Below are positions 53,905 to 64,000 of a stretch of DNA of 64,000 nucleotides, piece after piece; the stretch's first letter is position 1, and each line of letters starts with the position of its first letter. Origin of the DNA: Atriophallophorus winterbourni (taxonomy: Eukaryota; Platyhelminthes; Trematoda; Plagiorchiida; Microphallidae); NCBI GenBank assembly GCA_013407085.1, contig JACCGJ010001650.1:1-64000 (forward strand). The letters run 5' to 3'. Both the position numbers and the translations under genes were made by a program. Below the pieces are notes generated by a model. That model was given only the letters and a program-made list of their open reading frames with translations, ran no database searches and was not told the DNA's origin.

Positions 53905-54442
53905 ATTGACATCACGGATTGCAGCCGCCTACGCTCGGCGGTTAGAAGCGAGATCCGCGCAGATTGTAAGCCACGTCCGGTTTCACGTGCGCCATCCGTA
54001 AACCGATCGTAGACCATGCAGCTCAACGTCCGATCTCACGGTGGCGAGCCAAGTCTTCACTTGTCCTCCGCTACGACAACGCCATTCTGCGCAGGGTGTC
54101 AGCGATAGTGTCATCCTGGATAGTTCATCGTCCGAGCGTCTCAGGATGTGGCCAAACCATCTCAGTCGGTGTTGCCGCAATATCAAACTCAGGCGAGGGA
54201 TATCAAAACGGTGGCGAACCTCGTCATTCGTTACCCGCTCATCCCATCGAACGTTGAGGATGCGTCGGAGACACCAGTGGTCGAAAACCTCTAGTTTTCG
54301 CATATCCTCCAGAATTTCTGTCGGTGGAAAGCTTCAAAGGAACACACACCACTGCCAAAGTTTGTTCATTCTTCTCTGGTATTGTTTTCGTATGCAATGG
54401 TACGTCCGGTGTTTTCCAGGCCGTCCTTCCAGGCCAGGAAAT

Positions 54443-54549
54443 TGTAGAGACTCCAGCCTATTTCAGCATACAGCTCACTACCTCTGGCCAATTAATTTAG
54501 CACGGTGTTAGCCACAGGATACAAAGTACTGCACGATTGCACATCCGCG
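54443..54549 (+). repeat. SINE-like repeat, second half
   Basis: 'AGAGACTCCAGCC' through 'CTGCACGATTGCACATCCG'. The first half of the unit is missing. Confidence 0.75.
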
Positions 54550-54937
54550 CGGAGCTAGCAGGATGTTTCAAAACCGTGTTTAGTGACCGTCTCGTAAGCA
54601 GCTCATCATTGTATGTGAGTGAGCCTATTATGATATTGACCATCGAAGCCGCAAGAAAGCTGTTTTGTTGATGTCCCCTTACTCATTCCCCTGCTTGATT
54701 ACCGTTCTCATATGTAAGATGTGTAATCGCTCCAACCAAGTTTGTATGCAAATAATCCTTATGTATGCATGCTACTTCCAAACTACAAAAGCAAGTTTAT
54801 TGAGATTTTATGGCAGTCATGCATCTTTGTGTAATTTTGGTCATGTCACATTAACACGGCGTCATTTATACATAAGCTAAAATTTGGACATTTCTACTTT
54901 TCAATATCTAGTGCCTTTCATTTAGAAAGTAAAGTAA

Positions 54938-55059
54938 CATTTCTATTTCCCCCTCATACCTGTCTAGGCCTGGGCAACCTGACAGTATCTGAGCCCACGT
55001 GCAGTCTCTGACTGTGCGGCACTTTGCCTGGATCAGGCTTGTGCTTTCATCATCATCAT
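54938..55059 (-). repeat. SINE-like repeat, first half, with CAT repeat end
   Basis: 'TCTAGGCCTGGGCAACCTGA' to 'GCCTGGATCAGGCTTGTGCT', then 'TTTCATCATCATCATC'. The sequence next to it ('AGGCCGTCCTTC') also occurs just left of the copy at 54443, so the two may be parts of one rearranged insertion. Confidence 0.7.
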
Positions 55060-55559
55060 CAGGCCGTCCTTCGGTCCCAGAATTTGTAGCTGCTACTGTG
55101 AAAAACGGAAAGGGTTTCTCTTCACCAAGCCGGTGAGAGGTTAGCTATGGAATATTGGTTCGTACATTTGAAACATGACATTTAAAACGAGGCATTACAT
55201 AACAGGATTTTTTGTTTTTTCAATCATGGTAAAGACCATATAAATTCAAAATGAACAAAAAATGGACAATTCTGTCGGCAGACGACCTGTATATTCACGG
55301 GAAAAAGTCTGGGAAAAGCTCATGCTACAAGCCATCTAAATCCTAATTAATTTAAAATGAATGGGGTGGGGCTTTAATGTCAAAATTGACATTGTCAATC
55401 GGCTCCGTAAATCAAAAATAACTTTCGATTGATCAACCAAATAATTCAAGGTAATTCATGGTTTTTATTGGTTAAAAAAGCAACAAGCATAACAACATAC
55501 ATAGGGTGGTAAAAATTGAAATTTAAGTATATAAACAAGATGAGAAATTAGATTAAGCA
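55060..55559. other. Gap, nothing recognised
   Basis: AT-rich, no supported coding or repeat match within the window. Confidence 0.45.
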
Positions 55560-56720
55560 GTATATGTTTGAGAAACGAATAATGTAATGAAAATTCGTCT
55601 AATTTCGTTTTAAACTCATGAGAGCTATTGGAATGACTAATGGTAGAAGGTAAACTGTTCCAAGTGAAACAGACACGGACAGAGTAAAAATAACTTTTAA
55701 AGTTCAGGCATCAATAAGGTACAACCAGCACATATACATGAGTCCGATAAATTCTCGTATGCTTTCACGTGAATAAATCATTTATTGTTTGGTTCGGTGT
55801 ATGGAATTTTTGTTAAGTAAGATAGATTATCCTCTGATTCGTCGAAAGGGAAAGTCAAACAGATTCAGTTGAGCTATCCTTTCTTTATAGGGCTTGTTTC
55901 GGAGGCTCAAAACTAGTTTTGTTAAGCGGGAAGAGATTAGCAGCATATGTTCATCATCATTTTTGAGTCACGGTGACCATGACTAGACACCATATTCCAT
56001 GACTGGTATCAATTATGTATTCATGACCCTTGTGAATATCTTGGGCGAAAATTTTCAAACTACCCGTTCGAGTAGATTTGAAGACACGTGTTGCTTTTGT
56101 AAAGGCACTGTTAGTTTGAAGTGGGGTTTTTAAACTGGAGCATATTCCGACACCAAAATCTTTTACTTCACTGCAATTTTCAAGGACATGCGAACGTATA
56201 TGATATGTGAACTCTACTCGATTCCCCACACTCATGATCCTGCATTTGTTTAAGTTAAACGTCAGATTGTTCTTCAACGATCATCCTTAAACCGCATCGA
56301 GATTTTTTCGTAATGGCAGACAGTCTTTTGTGCAACGGATGCAACGCCATATGTTTAGGTCGTCAGCAATCAACGAAATGTTACATTGAGTAATTTCTCG
56401 TACTTCGTTGAGATAAACCAGAAAGAGGATCGGACCAAGGACTGAACCTTGGGGAACTCCGTTAGTTGCTGCGATTGGTTTTGATAATGCACCATCAACA
56501 CGTTCGATATGTTGAGTAGTCATTTAGCCAATTCAACAACTTGCCAGTGACACCAAGCATTTAAAGCTTCTGCGGTAGTTTGGTAAGATCAACACAATCA
56601 AATCTTCGTTTTTTATACAGGCTTGAACAGACTGTAAAGCAGCTGCTAAAAATATGCTCGAATCGAGTGTTTCGCCTCTGATCATTTTTATTCTGCAGAT
56701 GAGTAGTGGTTTCCACACCT
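55560..56720 (-). pseudogene. CR1-like reverse transcriptase, degraded 3' half
   Basis: On the - strand: NGVPQGSVLGPILFLVYLNE, then LIADDLNIWRCI (ADD box, preceded by I in place of F/Y), a stop, LTFNLNKCRIMSVG, VKDFGVGICSSLKTPL, a degraded RLTKLV/ERIAQLNLF segment near 55850-55930, and the terminal FTWNSLPS near 55640. The order matches the CR1-like copy at 48585-49657 but the sequence is divergent. Confidence 0.75.
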
Positions 56721-57549
56721 CAATAGAAGCAGTCGAGCATGGTCAAACTATCTGCAAGCATATCGTCGAGCGTCAACGTGTGCAGCGCTCATCTTCTTGT
56801 GTTGCTGACGAGAAATCAGGTTAATCGTACGATCAACGTTTGCGTAGTCCAGATATTTTTCTCACTAAAAAGTATCCAATTGGTACCTTTAAATTCATAC
56901 GGTGTTTAAGTGTTGTTCGTACAAGTAATATTTATGCTATCGCTTTATGTGGTTACTCGAGGTCATCTATTAAATCTTGCAAATCGCTGTATGAGGATTA
57001 GTGTTTGCAATATCATCTTTAGTGAATGTTGAGTAAATTACTGGAATCGTCTTTCCGAAGTGGTTTTATAAAAAACTTGAAAAATGTTTTTCAAGAAAGT
57101 ATTCGATTGTATGTGGACAGATTTATTTATTGATTTTTTCCATAATCGAATAGTTGGCATAATCTTCATGTTGTATTTCAAACTCTATAATTCGTATGCT
57201 TTTTATTGGTGACGTGAGGTTTTCAGTTGCATTTCATAAATTTGGCTGTGGTGGATTATCCTAAGATGCTTTCTACGGACATAAATTCTGAACTCTTTAT
57301 TGGCTTATCAGCCAGTTACAATGATCTACTTATTGAACTAAACTTAACTGAGGTTTCTTACGAGAAAGCATTCGGGAAAACATCTCAACTGGCCTAATCA
57401 TGTGAATGTATAGTTCTGGAAGATTTGTTGGCTATCTTTCTATGCCCTACGACCGATGCTTTATTCTTCCAACTTGATAAAGGCAGACATTTTGTTTATC
57501 CCTGCATTGTTCACCACTTTCTCAATGCAACACTTATAATTTTTCATGT
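56721..57549. other. Gap, nothing recognised
   Basis: No supported feature. A short string near 57299 ('TTGGCTTATCAGCCAGTTAC') recalls 'GGCTGATAAGCCAATCG' near 49823 but is too short to classify. Confidence 0.4.
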
Positions 57550-57830
57550 CTAATTGTAAAGGATTTCCTGATGATCAAAATAGGTATTGTGGTTATCGCA
57601 CGATTGATTTCTGCCTCTACCGAGTTAATTCTGGATGTGGTCGTCGAAAGACTATTCCGTGAATGTGACAGATTATTCAGGGACATATATTCTGAAAATG
57701 CACACCTACTGCATGAGGTCCTCGTATCTTGTACATCATTCATATCCACGCAAACTCAATATCTCCTTCTTTGTACGAGAACTAGATGTTTCATGAACTT
57801 TTTAACCCCTCACTTTGCCATGCATTGAGC
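57550..57830 (+). pseudogene. CR1-like C-terminal fragment
   Basis: The frame VVERLFRECDRLFRDIYSEN aligns by eye with IVNRHFRESSRLFANISTDS in the - strand fragment at 63318-63816. The two continue in parallel (VLVSCTSF / NLVSCRSL). Confidence 0.65.
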
Positions 57831-58189
57831 GTGATTTGCACTATCATTAAGTAAACGAGTGCCACCTTACTAGGGGACAGGATAAAGCACAATAAAGAAG
57901 AATGGAAAAGTTTGTGCAGTAACATGGGCATGGATCCAGTGAACTACTATCACTGATACGACTGAATCGTCAACGTAATTCTTCACGTCTGAACAAATAA
58001 AGACTGCTTTAAATCACGGTCAACTCTGAAAGGGATTTACAAAACATCTAACTATCCGCTCTTCTCCTGTGCAGGGAGCGTTCAGAGACCACTGCAAGGA
58101 TCTTTGCTGATGTGCCTTAGTGTGAAACGGCCTGGAACTCCTAGCAACATGACCAAACGAAGCAGAGGGATGATCGACGTTTAATTCGT

Positions 58190-58720
58190 TTCAGAGTGCC
58201 AGAAGCAGTTGCAGCAATTGATGAAGCAGTGCAGCGCAAACGCGATCAGCTACAATGTAGAGTCCTCAGTGATATACTTGGCTTGCATGATGTAGCTGTT
58301 ACAGACACGTTTCGCATTCCTGAATCTACGAATTTTAAAGGCATCGGTCTTAACCCCCTTAAAATAATATCTGTTGAATCCATTAAATATTTTGGTGAAA
58401 AATTACACTCGGAAACTCTATTATCTTCTCGAATAATGCTACGTTAATTATCTAAGCCTAGTAATTGTACTGTCAGATTAGACAGTGACACTTCAGTTGT
58501 TCTGACTGAATTAAAAAATTAGAATCGGAGGTGTCAGAACTTAGAAACGAACTAGCAATATGCAATTCCACTTATAATTCTCTAAAACCTCTTTTATCAC
58601 TCATGAAATCTGATGCAGGTATTGACCAAGATATATTGATTCAAGCCAATAAATTTATAGAAACAATGAGCACGGAAATATATCAAAGAGAATCTTGTTC
58701 AAAAATGTTATCATCTTGAA
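58190..58720 (+). pseudogene. CR1-like ORF1 fragment
   Basis: VAVTDTFRIPESTNFKGIGL and NPLKI parallel VLEDAFRIPRSANYKGQGPS and SPLKL in ORF1 of the element at 59825-62916 (around 60840-60915). A second open piece, 58531-58719, follows after a stop. Confidence 0.65.
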
Positions 58721-59079
58721 TGTTGCAGACAATTATCCTTTGAACGATTTAAAAATGTATCTTTTCCACACATGGCATTCCCATAGACTGTTTCATTGTA
58801 GTTCGACTACAGAAAAACGCAATAAAACAACGTACCCCTATTTTATTAAAATTCACAGATAAAAGTTTTGCATCATAATAAATTGATAATAAAAACCTTT
58901 TAAAAAGTATACCAAGGTTCTCGAGTGTGGTCATAAAACCAGCCGTAACGTTCATGCAACGAAAATTCAACTACGAAAAAGAAAATTTATCAGCTCCACT
59001 ATATGTAGCAATACTTCAGATAATAATGAACGAATGCAATGCGAATCTATAATTGAAATTAACTCTAATAATCTTCGAA

Positions 59080-59345
59080 GCTCAACACCCGCGACTTATA
59101 ATCATGGTACGTGTGAAACACGTCGTTTGCATTTATGCTCGCCTCGTTTACCTAAATTAAGACAAACACGACCCCTTCGACCAAATCCTCCTATGATCAG
59201 AGTGGCAGTAATCAGACAAACTCCCCGACAACTTTTGAAGACAACTAATTATACAAGAGGTTCACCTATTCTCGTCAACCGTCTCTGCCTTGGCAACCGG
59301 GTAGTATGTCGCCTTCAACAAGAACCATGGAACCAACTTTTCCTT
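59080..59345 (+). mobile_element. Fragment of RTE 5' coding region
   Basis: It ends with CLGNRVVCRLQQEPWN, as in RTE2 near 40660-40710. No endonuclease follows. Confidence 0.6.
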
Positions 59346-59824
59346 TCATCATGAATATAATATATTGTTCAGTGCCGTGCGGTCGCATTATTTTGAGCTC
59401 CTGATTATCAGGATATACTGTTCTTGAACTTACACTTACGTGGACATATTATTAGTTGTTGGACTCCTCTCGAAGTCGTCTTTTTGGATATACCACTCTT
59501 GTAGCGGTATTCGATAATACGAGCAAATTGGGATTTATCGTGATTTTCCCATATTGGATCTACGCGTGCAACTCTGTTAATACTCTTCAAGTCCTCAAAG
59601 GGAATAACGTCATCGGAGAGATCTTATTCTTCGACGTCGACTGATCATAATTTCAACATCGTGCGATCAACTACCGAAGAGTATCACCGGATTAAATTCT
59701 GATTTTGCTCTTTTTCGTGAACACTGAATTTTTTATCGCGCACACTACATTCATCATCGATCGCTCGACAGAGCCAATGCTTGTGCACAAACCACTGAAC
59801 AGTGCTGCTCATAACCTTGACCGG

Positions 59825-60379
59825 ATGACCCCAAAACGAAGACAAAGCGCACCGGGCTGCGTGTGTGCGGTTTGCCGAAAGTCGGTAAGTCCTAACGCAA
59901 AGTCTGTCACGTGTTACGATTGTTTGTCGGAAGTTCATGCTAAATGCCACAAATCGCTGGCCTCGGATTTAGTATCGATTATTAATGGAGATAATTGCCC
60001 TGGTGTTTGTTATGTTTGTCTGGTTTGCAAGGCCACATCAACACCGTCAGCCTCGGCGACGAAAACCCCTGAATATGATATTGAGACGCGTCTAAATGGA
60101 ATGGAATCCAGTATTCAAAAACTAAGTGAACTGATAATAAACGTCATAAAGACACCGTCTTTACCCGACTTAGAGGTTACTGCCGAAGAGCCGCTAGATA
60201 ATCCATCATACTCGAGCAGGCCAACATTCGCCCAGATAACCGCGCAGATGGTGACTAAAACGGGGAGGCGTTCGTTGGAATCAGTGACTCCTCGACTTAA
60301 CGGAAACGAAAAAGGACTAAAAAAACCACTGCTACTAAAACGACTGACTCACATTATAAAACAAAATCCGCGGGTGTAA
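59825..60379 (+). pseudogene. CR1-like ORF1, N-terminal part with PHD-type finger
   Basis: The start chosen is the ATG at 59825 (MTPKRRQSAPGC). Residues about 11-75 carry a Cys/His array, CAVC - TCYDC - VHAKC - CYVCLVC, with the C4-H-C3 spacing of a PHD finger, as known in ORF1 of CR1-clade elements. A predicted coiled coil follows (ETRLNGMESSIQKLSELIIN). The frame ends at 60379. The rest of ORF1 continues with stops to about 61137, including RLLGITLQSAEDVENVLLNA and SIVIIGVPEDAAD. Confidence 0.75.
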
Positions 60380-60594
60380 ACCTTAGCGTTATATGTACTA
60401 ACGTGACAGAGTCGCAGGAAACGCTGTTTGAAGCTAAACAAAAACATGACTTTACTGAGTGGTATAAACTCTGCAGTCTGATTAGCATGGCCGCAGTTAC
60501 TCCTTGATCAGTAGTTCGATTAAACCGCAACCTGAATTCTCCTCACAAGGATGATCCTCGCCTTTTAGGAATAACGCTGCAATCTGCGGAGGAC

Positions 60595-61137
60595 GTGGAA
60601 AACGTACTCTTAAATGCTTACATTCTTAGAGGTGTTCCAGAGACTACATGTCGTATCCATGCAGACTTACCATGGTGGGAGCGAAAGTCGTCGCAGAAAT
60701 CTCGTGGAGAATGTAATACGAGAAGTATTGTAATTATAGGTGTTCCGGAAGATGCTGCTGACGTACCTTCTCAAGAAAAGTCTGAGCACGACCACAAACA
60801 ATGTAAATATCTGGCCGGAACAATTGGTATTAAAAATAACGTACTTGAGGATGCTTTCAGGATACCGCGATCTGCCAACTATAAAGGGCAAGGTCCTAGC
60901 CCTTTAAAGCTAACCTTCTCCACAACCGAAATGACGGATACTATCAAACGTGAATGGAAAGCTGATAGAAAAAACCTACCACAAAACGTCATGTTAAGCT
61001 TGCTCAAGGTAATAGCCGGAAGCAAGTTAATCGATGGTACTGACCCACAAACGCCTAATGATGAGGTTCAACCTGAATGTCATGCGATAGCTCCAAAAAA
61101 CTTGAGTATTCCGACTCTAACCGAGTCGGTCCTCTAA
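60595..61137 (+). pseudogene. CR1-like ORF1, C-terminal part
   Basis: 180 codons. SIVIIGVPEDAADVPSQEKS and DAFRIPRSANYKGQGPSPLK show an RRM-like/ORF1 C-terminal type domain; the fragment at 58190 is its relative. It is in a different frame from the PHD part. Confidence 0.6.
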
Positions 61138-62075
61138 TAAATTTTCATGATTTGAACACCACGAAGTTTATAAGATGTTTATATACAAATGCACAAAGCC
61201 TTCCGAACAAATTAGCTGAGCTAACCGAGATATGTTCGCGCTACTCACCTGACATTATCGCCAATACAGAAACATGGTATTCTTCCCAATTGATTGAATC
61301 GGAGATATGAATTCCAAATATGGATTTGATAAGGAACGATCGAGAGAGATGCGGTGGTGGTGTTGCTCTTTATTACCATAACAGACTCCAGTGCCATCCA
61401 ATAGACAAGACAGAATTCACGCTCGAGGATACAATTTGGTGCACTTTAACACTGATGTCTGGTGAAGTCTGCATTATTGGTGTGGTCTACCGGCCCCCTT
61501 CATCTACGGAATCGTACAATGAAAGGTTGATCCAAGTGCTTCAGCGCTTGACTCGCACACAGCAAGCAACGACACTTATTATGGGTGATTTTAATCTGTC
61601 CACCCTTTATCTCAGGGACGATCACTACCCACAAACACCAAAATACCGATTTAGAGAGGTACTAGATTCAATCCCGTTATACAACCATGTTCACGAATGC
61701 ACCCGTAGGAAAGGTTCTGACCGTCCCTCTGTCTTGGATTTGGTGTTAACGTCGGAGGAACAATCTATCGAAGCGATCGAATTCCAGGCTCCACTGAGTC
61801 TTAGCGACCATTCAGTGCTTATGTTCGACTATGTTTGCAGTACTCAGCAATCGCTTACCCCGAATGGGGTGGTCCGACGGGTAGATAAATTGGCCCTGAG
61901 TAAATCGCTCGTGCAGATTCCGCACTTTCAGACGGACAATATAGCCCCTGACTCGCAATGGAGCGAGCTTGTAGGTTTTCTGAAAATGAAGATAGACGAG
62001 ACCTCGCACATCGTTCAGAAAAGGTGCGTCGATGAACTTCGTTTTGTTGTCCGCAGCAGAACAAAAAGTGGATAG
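61077..62075 (+). pseudogene. CR1-like ORF2 endonuclease
   Basis: APE-type endonuclease boxes are IRCLYTNAQSLPNKLAEL, DIIANTETWYSS (catalytic Glu), CIIGVVYRPPSS, TLIMGDFNLSTL, SVLDLVLTSEE and LSDHSVLMFDYV. One in-frame TGA at 61308-61310 breaks it between the Glu box and the rest. The catalytic residues themselves are preserved. After 62075 the frame decays. Confidence 0.85.
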
Positions 62076-62424
62076 CACTGAAGCGAGCAGCGTGGGTGCA
62101 GCATGAAGCCAACACTACTTCTACTTCTTGGCAACATTTTCGTATGTTACGCAACAAAGTGACTGCGCTTATTCGAGAGGATAAGGAAGCGCACCAATTG
62201 ATGCTCCTGTCGAAAATGGAACGCAACCCAAAGTTATAATACAAAATCATGAACGCGAAAGCAATAGTCAAACCAGGTATTTTTCCCATCCAAAATGGCG
62301 AAAAACTAACTGAAACAGCGTTAGAAACCGCAAATGCTCTGGCAATTTACTATTATAAGGTGTTCGTGTCAAAGGTTTTAGTGGAACGTTCTGAGTATTC
62401 AATTGAAACAGGAATCGAAACGTT

Positions 62425-62916
62425 GTGCGTTATTTCGATAAATCCAATGATTTTTGCAAGTCATTTGCTCAAATTAAGGTAAGAAAATCCCCAGGAGCGG
62501 ATGGCATCACACCGGATGTGCTCAGGTTCTGTCACCGTCATCTTTGTGAACCGCTCTCTAGCCTGTTTAACTATTCGTTGCTTAAGGGAGTTGTACCGAA
62601 AGATTGGAAGTCTGGCGTGATAACACCTATCTTCAAAGGCGGTTGCCGATCTGACGCTGCAAACTATCGTCCCGTCACACTTTTACCTGTTATTGCTAAA
62701 CTCATGGAACGTATCGTCTCGGAAAGAATGGTTGCACACTTCGAATCGCATAATTTGTTTTCGCCAGCGCAGCATGGATTTCGATCACACCGATCTTGTT
62801 TCACAAATCTCCTCCTCACGTTAGACGACTGGACAAAGGAGATGGATAAAAGATCTTGTATCCACGTCTGTTACCTAGACATTTCGAAAGCTTTTGACAG
62901 AGTCAATCATCATTGA
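62425..62916 (+). pseudogene. CR1-like ORF2 reverse transcriptase, N-terminal half
   Basis: RKSPGADGITPDVLRF, NYRPVTLLPVIAKLMERIVS, AQHGFRSHRSCFTNLLLTLD and YLDISKAFDRVNH (first catalytic Asp) are present. The coding sequence stops abruptly at 62916 in the middle of the palm, at the junction with the - strand CR1 fragment. The second catalytic box is absent. Confidence 0.85.
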
Positions 62917-62924
62917 AGAAGAAG

Positions 62925-63816
62925 AAGAATGACTTTATTTGTGTTCACGAATTTTCAGCAATAGATTAATTTCTCCACATAATAACAATACAAAAATATG
63001 TATAGCGTGCGCACAATGAAATAATACATAGGCCAATGAAGTGTCAGGTTACCTCGGGCTAGACAAATGTGACGGGAATAAAAAAGAATTAAAAAGCAGG
63101 ACATCTCAGCGTGAATTAAAAATAGGTGAGCGTTTCTCCAACTTCATAGCATCAATAAATTAGGTTCGTTATATAATGCAAATAAAATATAATATATGAA
63201 GTGTCACACAATAAAGTAATACTTGGGCTAAAAAAGTGTCAGGTTACCATGGGCTAGACAAATGTTAGGGGAATTTGAAAAATTAACTCGAAAAACAACT
63301 GGGGCATCGTGGCATCATTAGAAAATTGTCAAGCATTCTTTCAACACTGTAACAGCTTTTGATTGCTGTACCATGTATCGGGCCAAGTATGAGATAAAAG
63401 AATTTCTAAATTTATTCGTCCTTGAATAGGGAATACCGTACTGGCTTCGGGTGGAGGAAAGAGATCTGCAAGAAACAAGGTTTTTGTTCAATGGATGTAA
63501 ACTATCAGTAGAAATGTTCGCGAATAATCTGCTGCTTTCACGAAAATGACGATTGACAATAGTGTCACGAATGTCATCAGCGGAAACACAACTCAGTCTT
63601 GAGATGAGCTTAATGCATCTTCTGATCATCGTAGAATCCTTTTCCAAGAGGCCGGGAAAAATCACAGAAGATGCGAAAAGAAGGTGAGGAGTGATGCAAG
63701 AAAAAACGAAAAGTTGAATGACATTTGGTGGAACGGAGAAAGAACGGAGACGTAGTGCGTAGAACGACAGTTGGCGCACTTTTGTGAATACCCTTGTAAC
63801 ATGTTTGTGGAGTGGC
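62925..63816 (-). pseudogene. CR1-like 3' end inserted into the CR1-like copy
   Basis: On the - strand: HVTRVFTKVRQLSFYALRLR, LFVFSCITPHLLFASSVIFP, MIRRCIKLISRLSCV and SSTRSQYGIPYSRTNKFRNS, to a stop at about 63318. A 3' untranslated part follows with two copies of a unit (period about 196 bp; 'AGTGTCAGGTTAC' at 63040 and 63236), ending in a (TTC)n-type terminus at 62921-62930. It is 5'-truncated at 63816, where an LTR-like sequence starts. Confidence 0.75.
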
Positions 63817-63959
63817 TGTCAGCATGAATACTCATTGTCCAATCAGAATGCAGTAGCTGCCAGTGTGTCTATCTCTGTATTGTAATTCCCATGATGATTC
63901 ATATCTTTGTTGACGTGTAGTGAATACACATCTGTCGCTCTGATCTTGACTTTTCTACA
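63817..63959 (+). repeat. Probable 5' LTR of a third LTR retrotransposon
   Basis: 143 bp starting TGTCAGCATG and ending TTTTCTACA, so TG...CA bounded. It is followed at once by TGGTGACGAGGATGAAC, which starts with the TGG expected for a tRNA primer site; its first seven bases would pair with a tRNA ending GTCACCA. The left neighbour is CR1 coding sequence that stops there. The element body runs off the window, so the second LTR and target duplication cannot be checked. Confidence 0.45.
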
Positions 63960-63976
63960 TGGTGACGAGGATGAAC
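63960..63976 (+). other. Possible tRNA-type primer binding site
   Basis: TGGTGACGAGGATGAAC lies directly after the putative LTR. Only the first 7 bases fit a tRNA-Trp-like end from memory. Confidence 0.4.
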
Positions 63977-64000
63977 GACGAGAAAACGTCGGATAGAACT

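Larger units (their letters stand above)
49850..54330 (-). mobile_element. RTE3: RTE-like 3' fragment interrupted by Gypsy-2
   Basis: 53905-54330 (- strand) encodes the C-terminus KLEVFDHWCLRRILNVRW and LRWFGHILRR. The 3' end continues at 49850-49907 ('CTCCTCCTGGAGGATGAGTC' on the + strand), with a tail of TAAAG/TAAA-type repeats at about 49847-49862. The gypsy element between them is flanked by ATTGA on both sides. The RT domain is missing upstream of about 54330. Confidence 0.75.

Noticed and set aside
1..64000. CRISPR arrays, bacterial operons, rRNA and tRNA genes
   Set aside because: No regularly spaced direct repeats, no ribosome-binding-site-led gene runs, and no cloverleaf or rRNA-like conserved strings were seen. 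The window is eukaryotic.

Overview
This is a repeat-dense eukaryotic nuclear window. It shows 76-83 bp introns beside multi-kilobase ones, GT-AG splice sites, and reverse-transcribing elements of several classes. The element types (Ty3/gypsy, RTE-like and CR1-like), a short SINE-like repeat and the intron pattern suggest a flatworm, most likely a trematode. That assignment is inference from composition, not from a marker gene.

Positions 1-29,301 hold the 3' part of one protein-coding gene on the + strand. I reconstruct 15 coding exons (5510 to 29301, about 1,300 codons, stop at 29299-29301). All 14 junctions have GT donors and AG acceptors, and the reading phase is continuous through every one. 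The C-terminal exons resemble the C-terminal helical region of the CEP170 centrosomal protein family, so this is called a CEP170-like gene; the N-terminal exons lie upstream. Its introns carry degraded non-LTR copies, a SINE-like repeat and other short repeats. A possible convergent gene on the - strand is marked by exon-like pieces at 29722-29987 and 30657-30960.

Positions 31,150-54,330 are almost entirely retrotransposon. An RTE-like element (RTE1, - strand) is split by a complete Ty3/gypsy element (33598-37535, LTRs of 179 bp, target duplication GTGCT). Then come an internally deleted RTE derivative (39098-39660), a degraded full-length RTE relative (RTE2, 40270-44041), a degraded copy of a second non-LTR family ('family B', about 44110-47790), a CR1-like fragment, and a second complete gypsy element (49908-53904, LTRs of 146 bp, target duplication ATTGA). 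The second gypsy has an intact 1,195-residue Gag-Pol frame and sits inside a third RTE-like copy.

Positions 54,330-64,000 hold SINE copies, CR1-like fragments and a CR1-like element (59825-62916) with a PHD-type finger in ORF1. That copy is cut by an opposite-strand CR1 fragment, which is itself followed by what looks like the 5' LTR of a third LTR element (63817-63959).

The most striking observation concerns the two complete gypsy elements. Each lacks a tRNA-type TGG primer site and instead has, one base after the 5' LTR, a 13-15 nt segment perfectly complementary to a segment inside its own LTR. The two elements differ in this sequence but keep the pairing, as expected for a self-priming (Tf1-like) mechanism.
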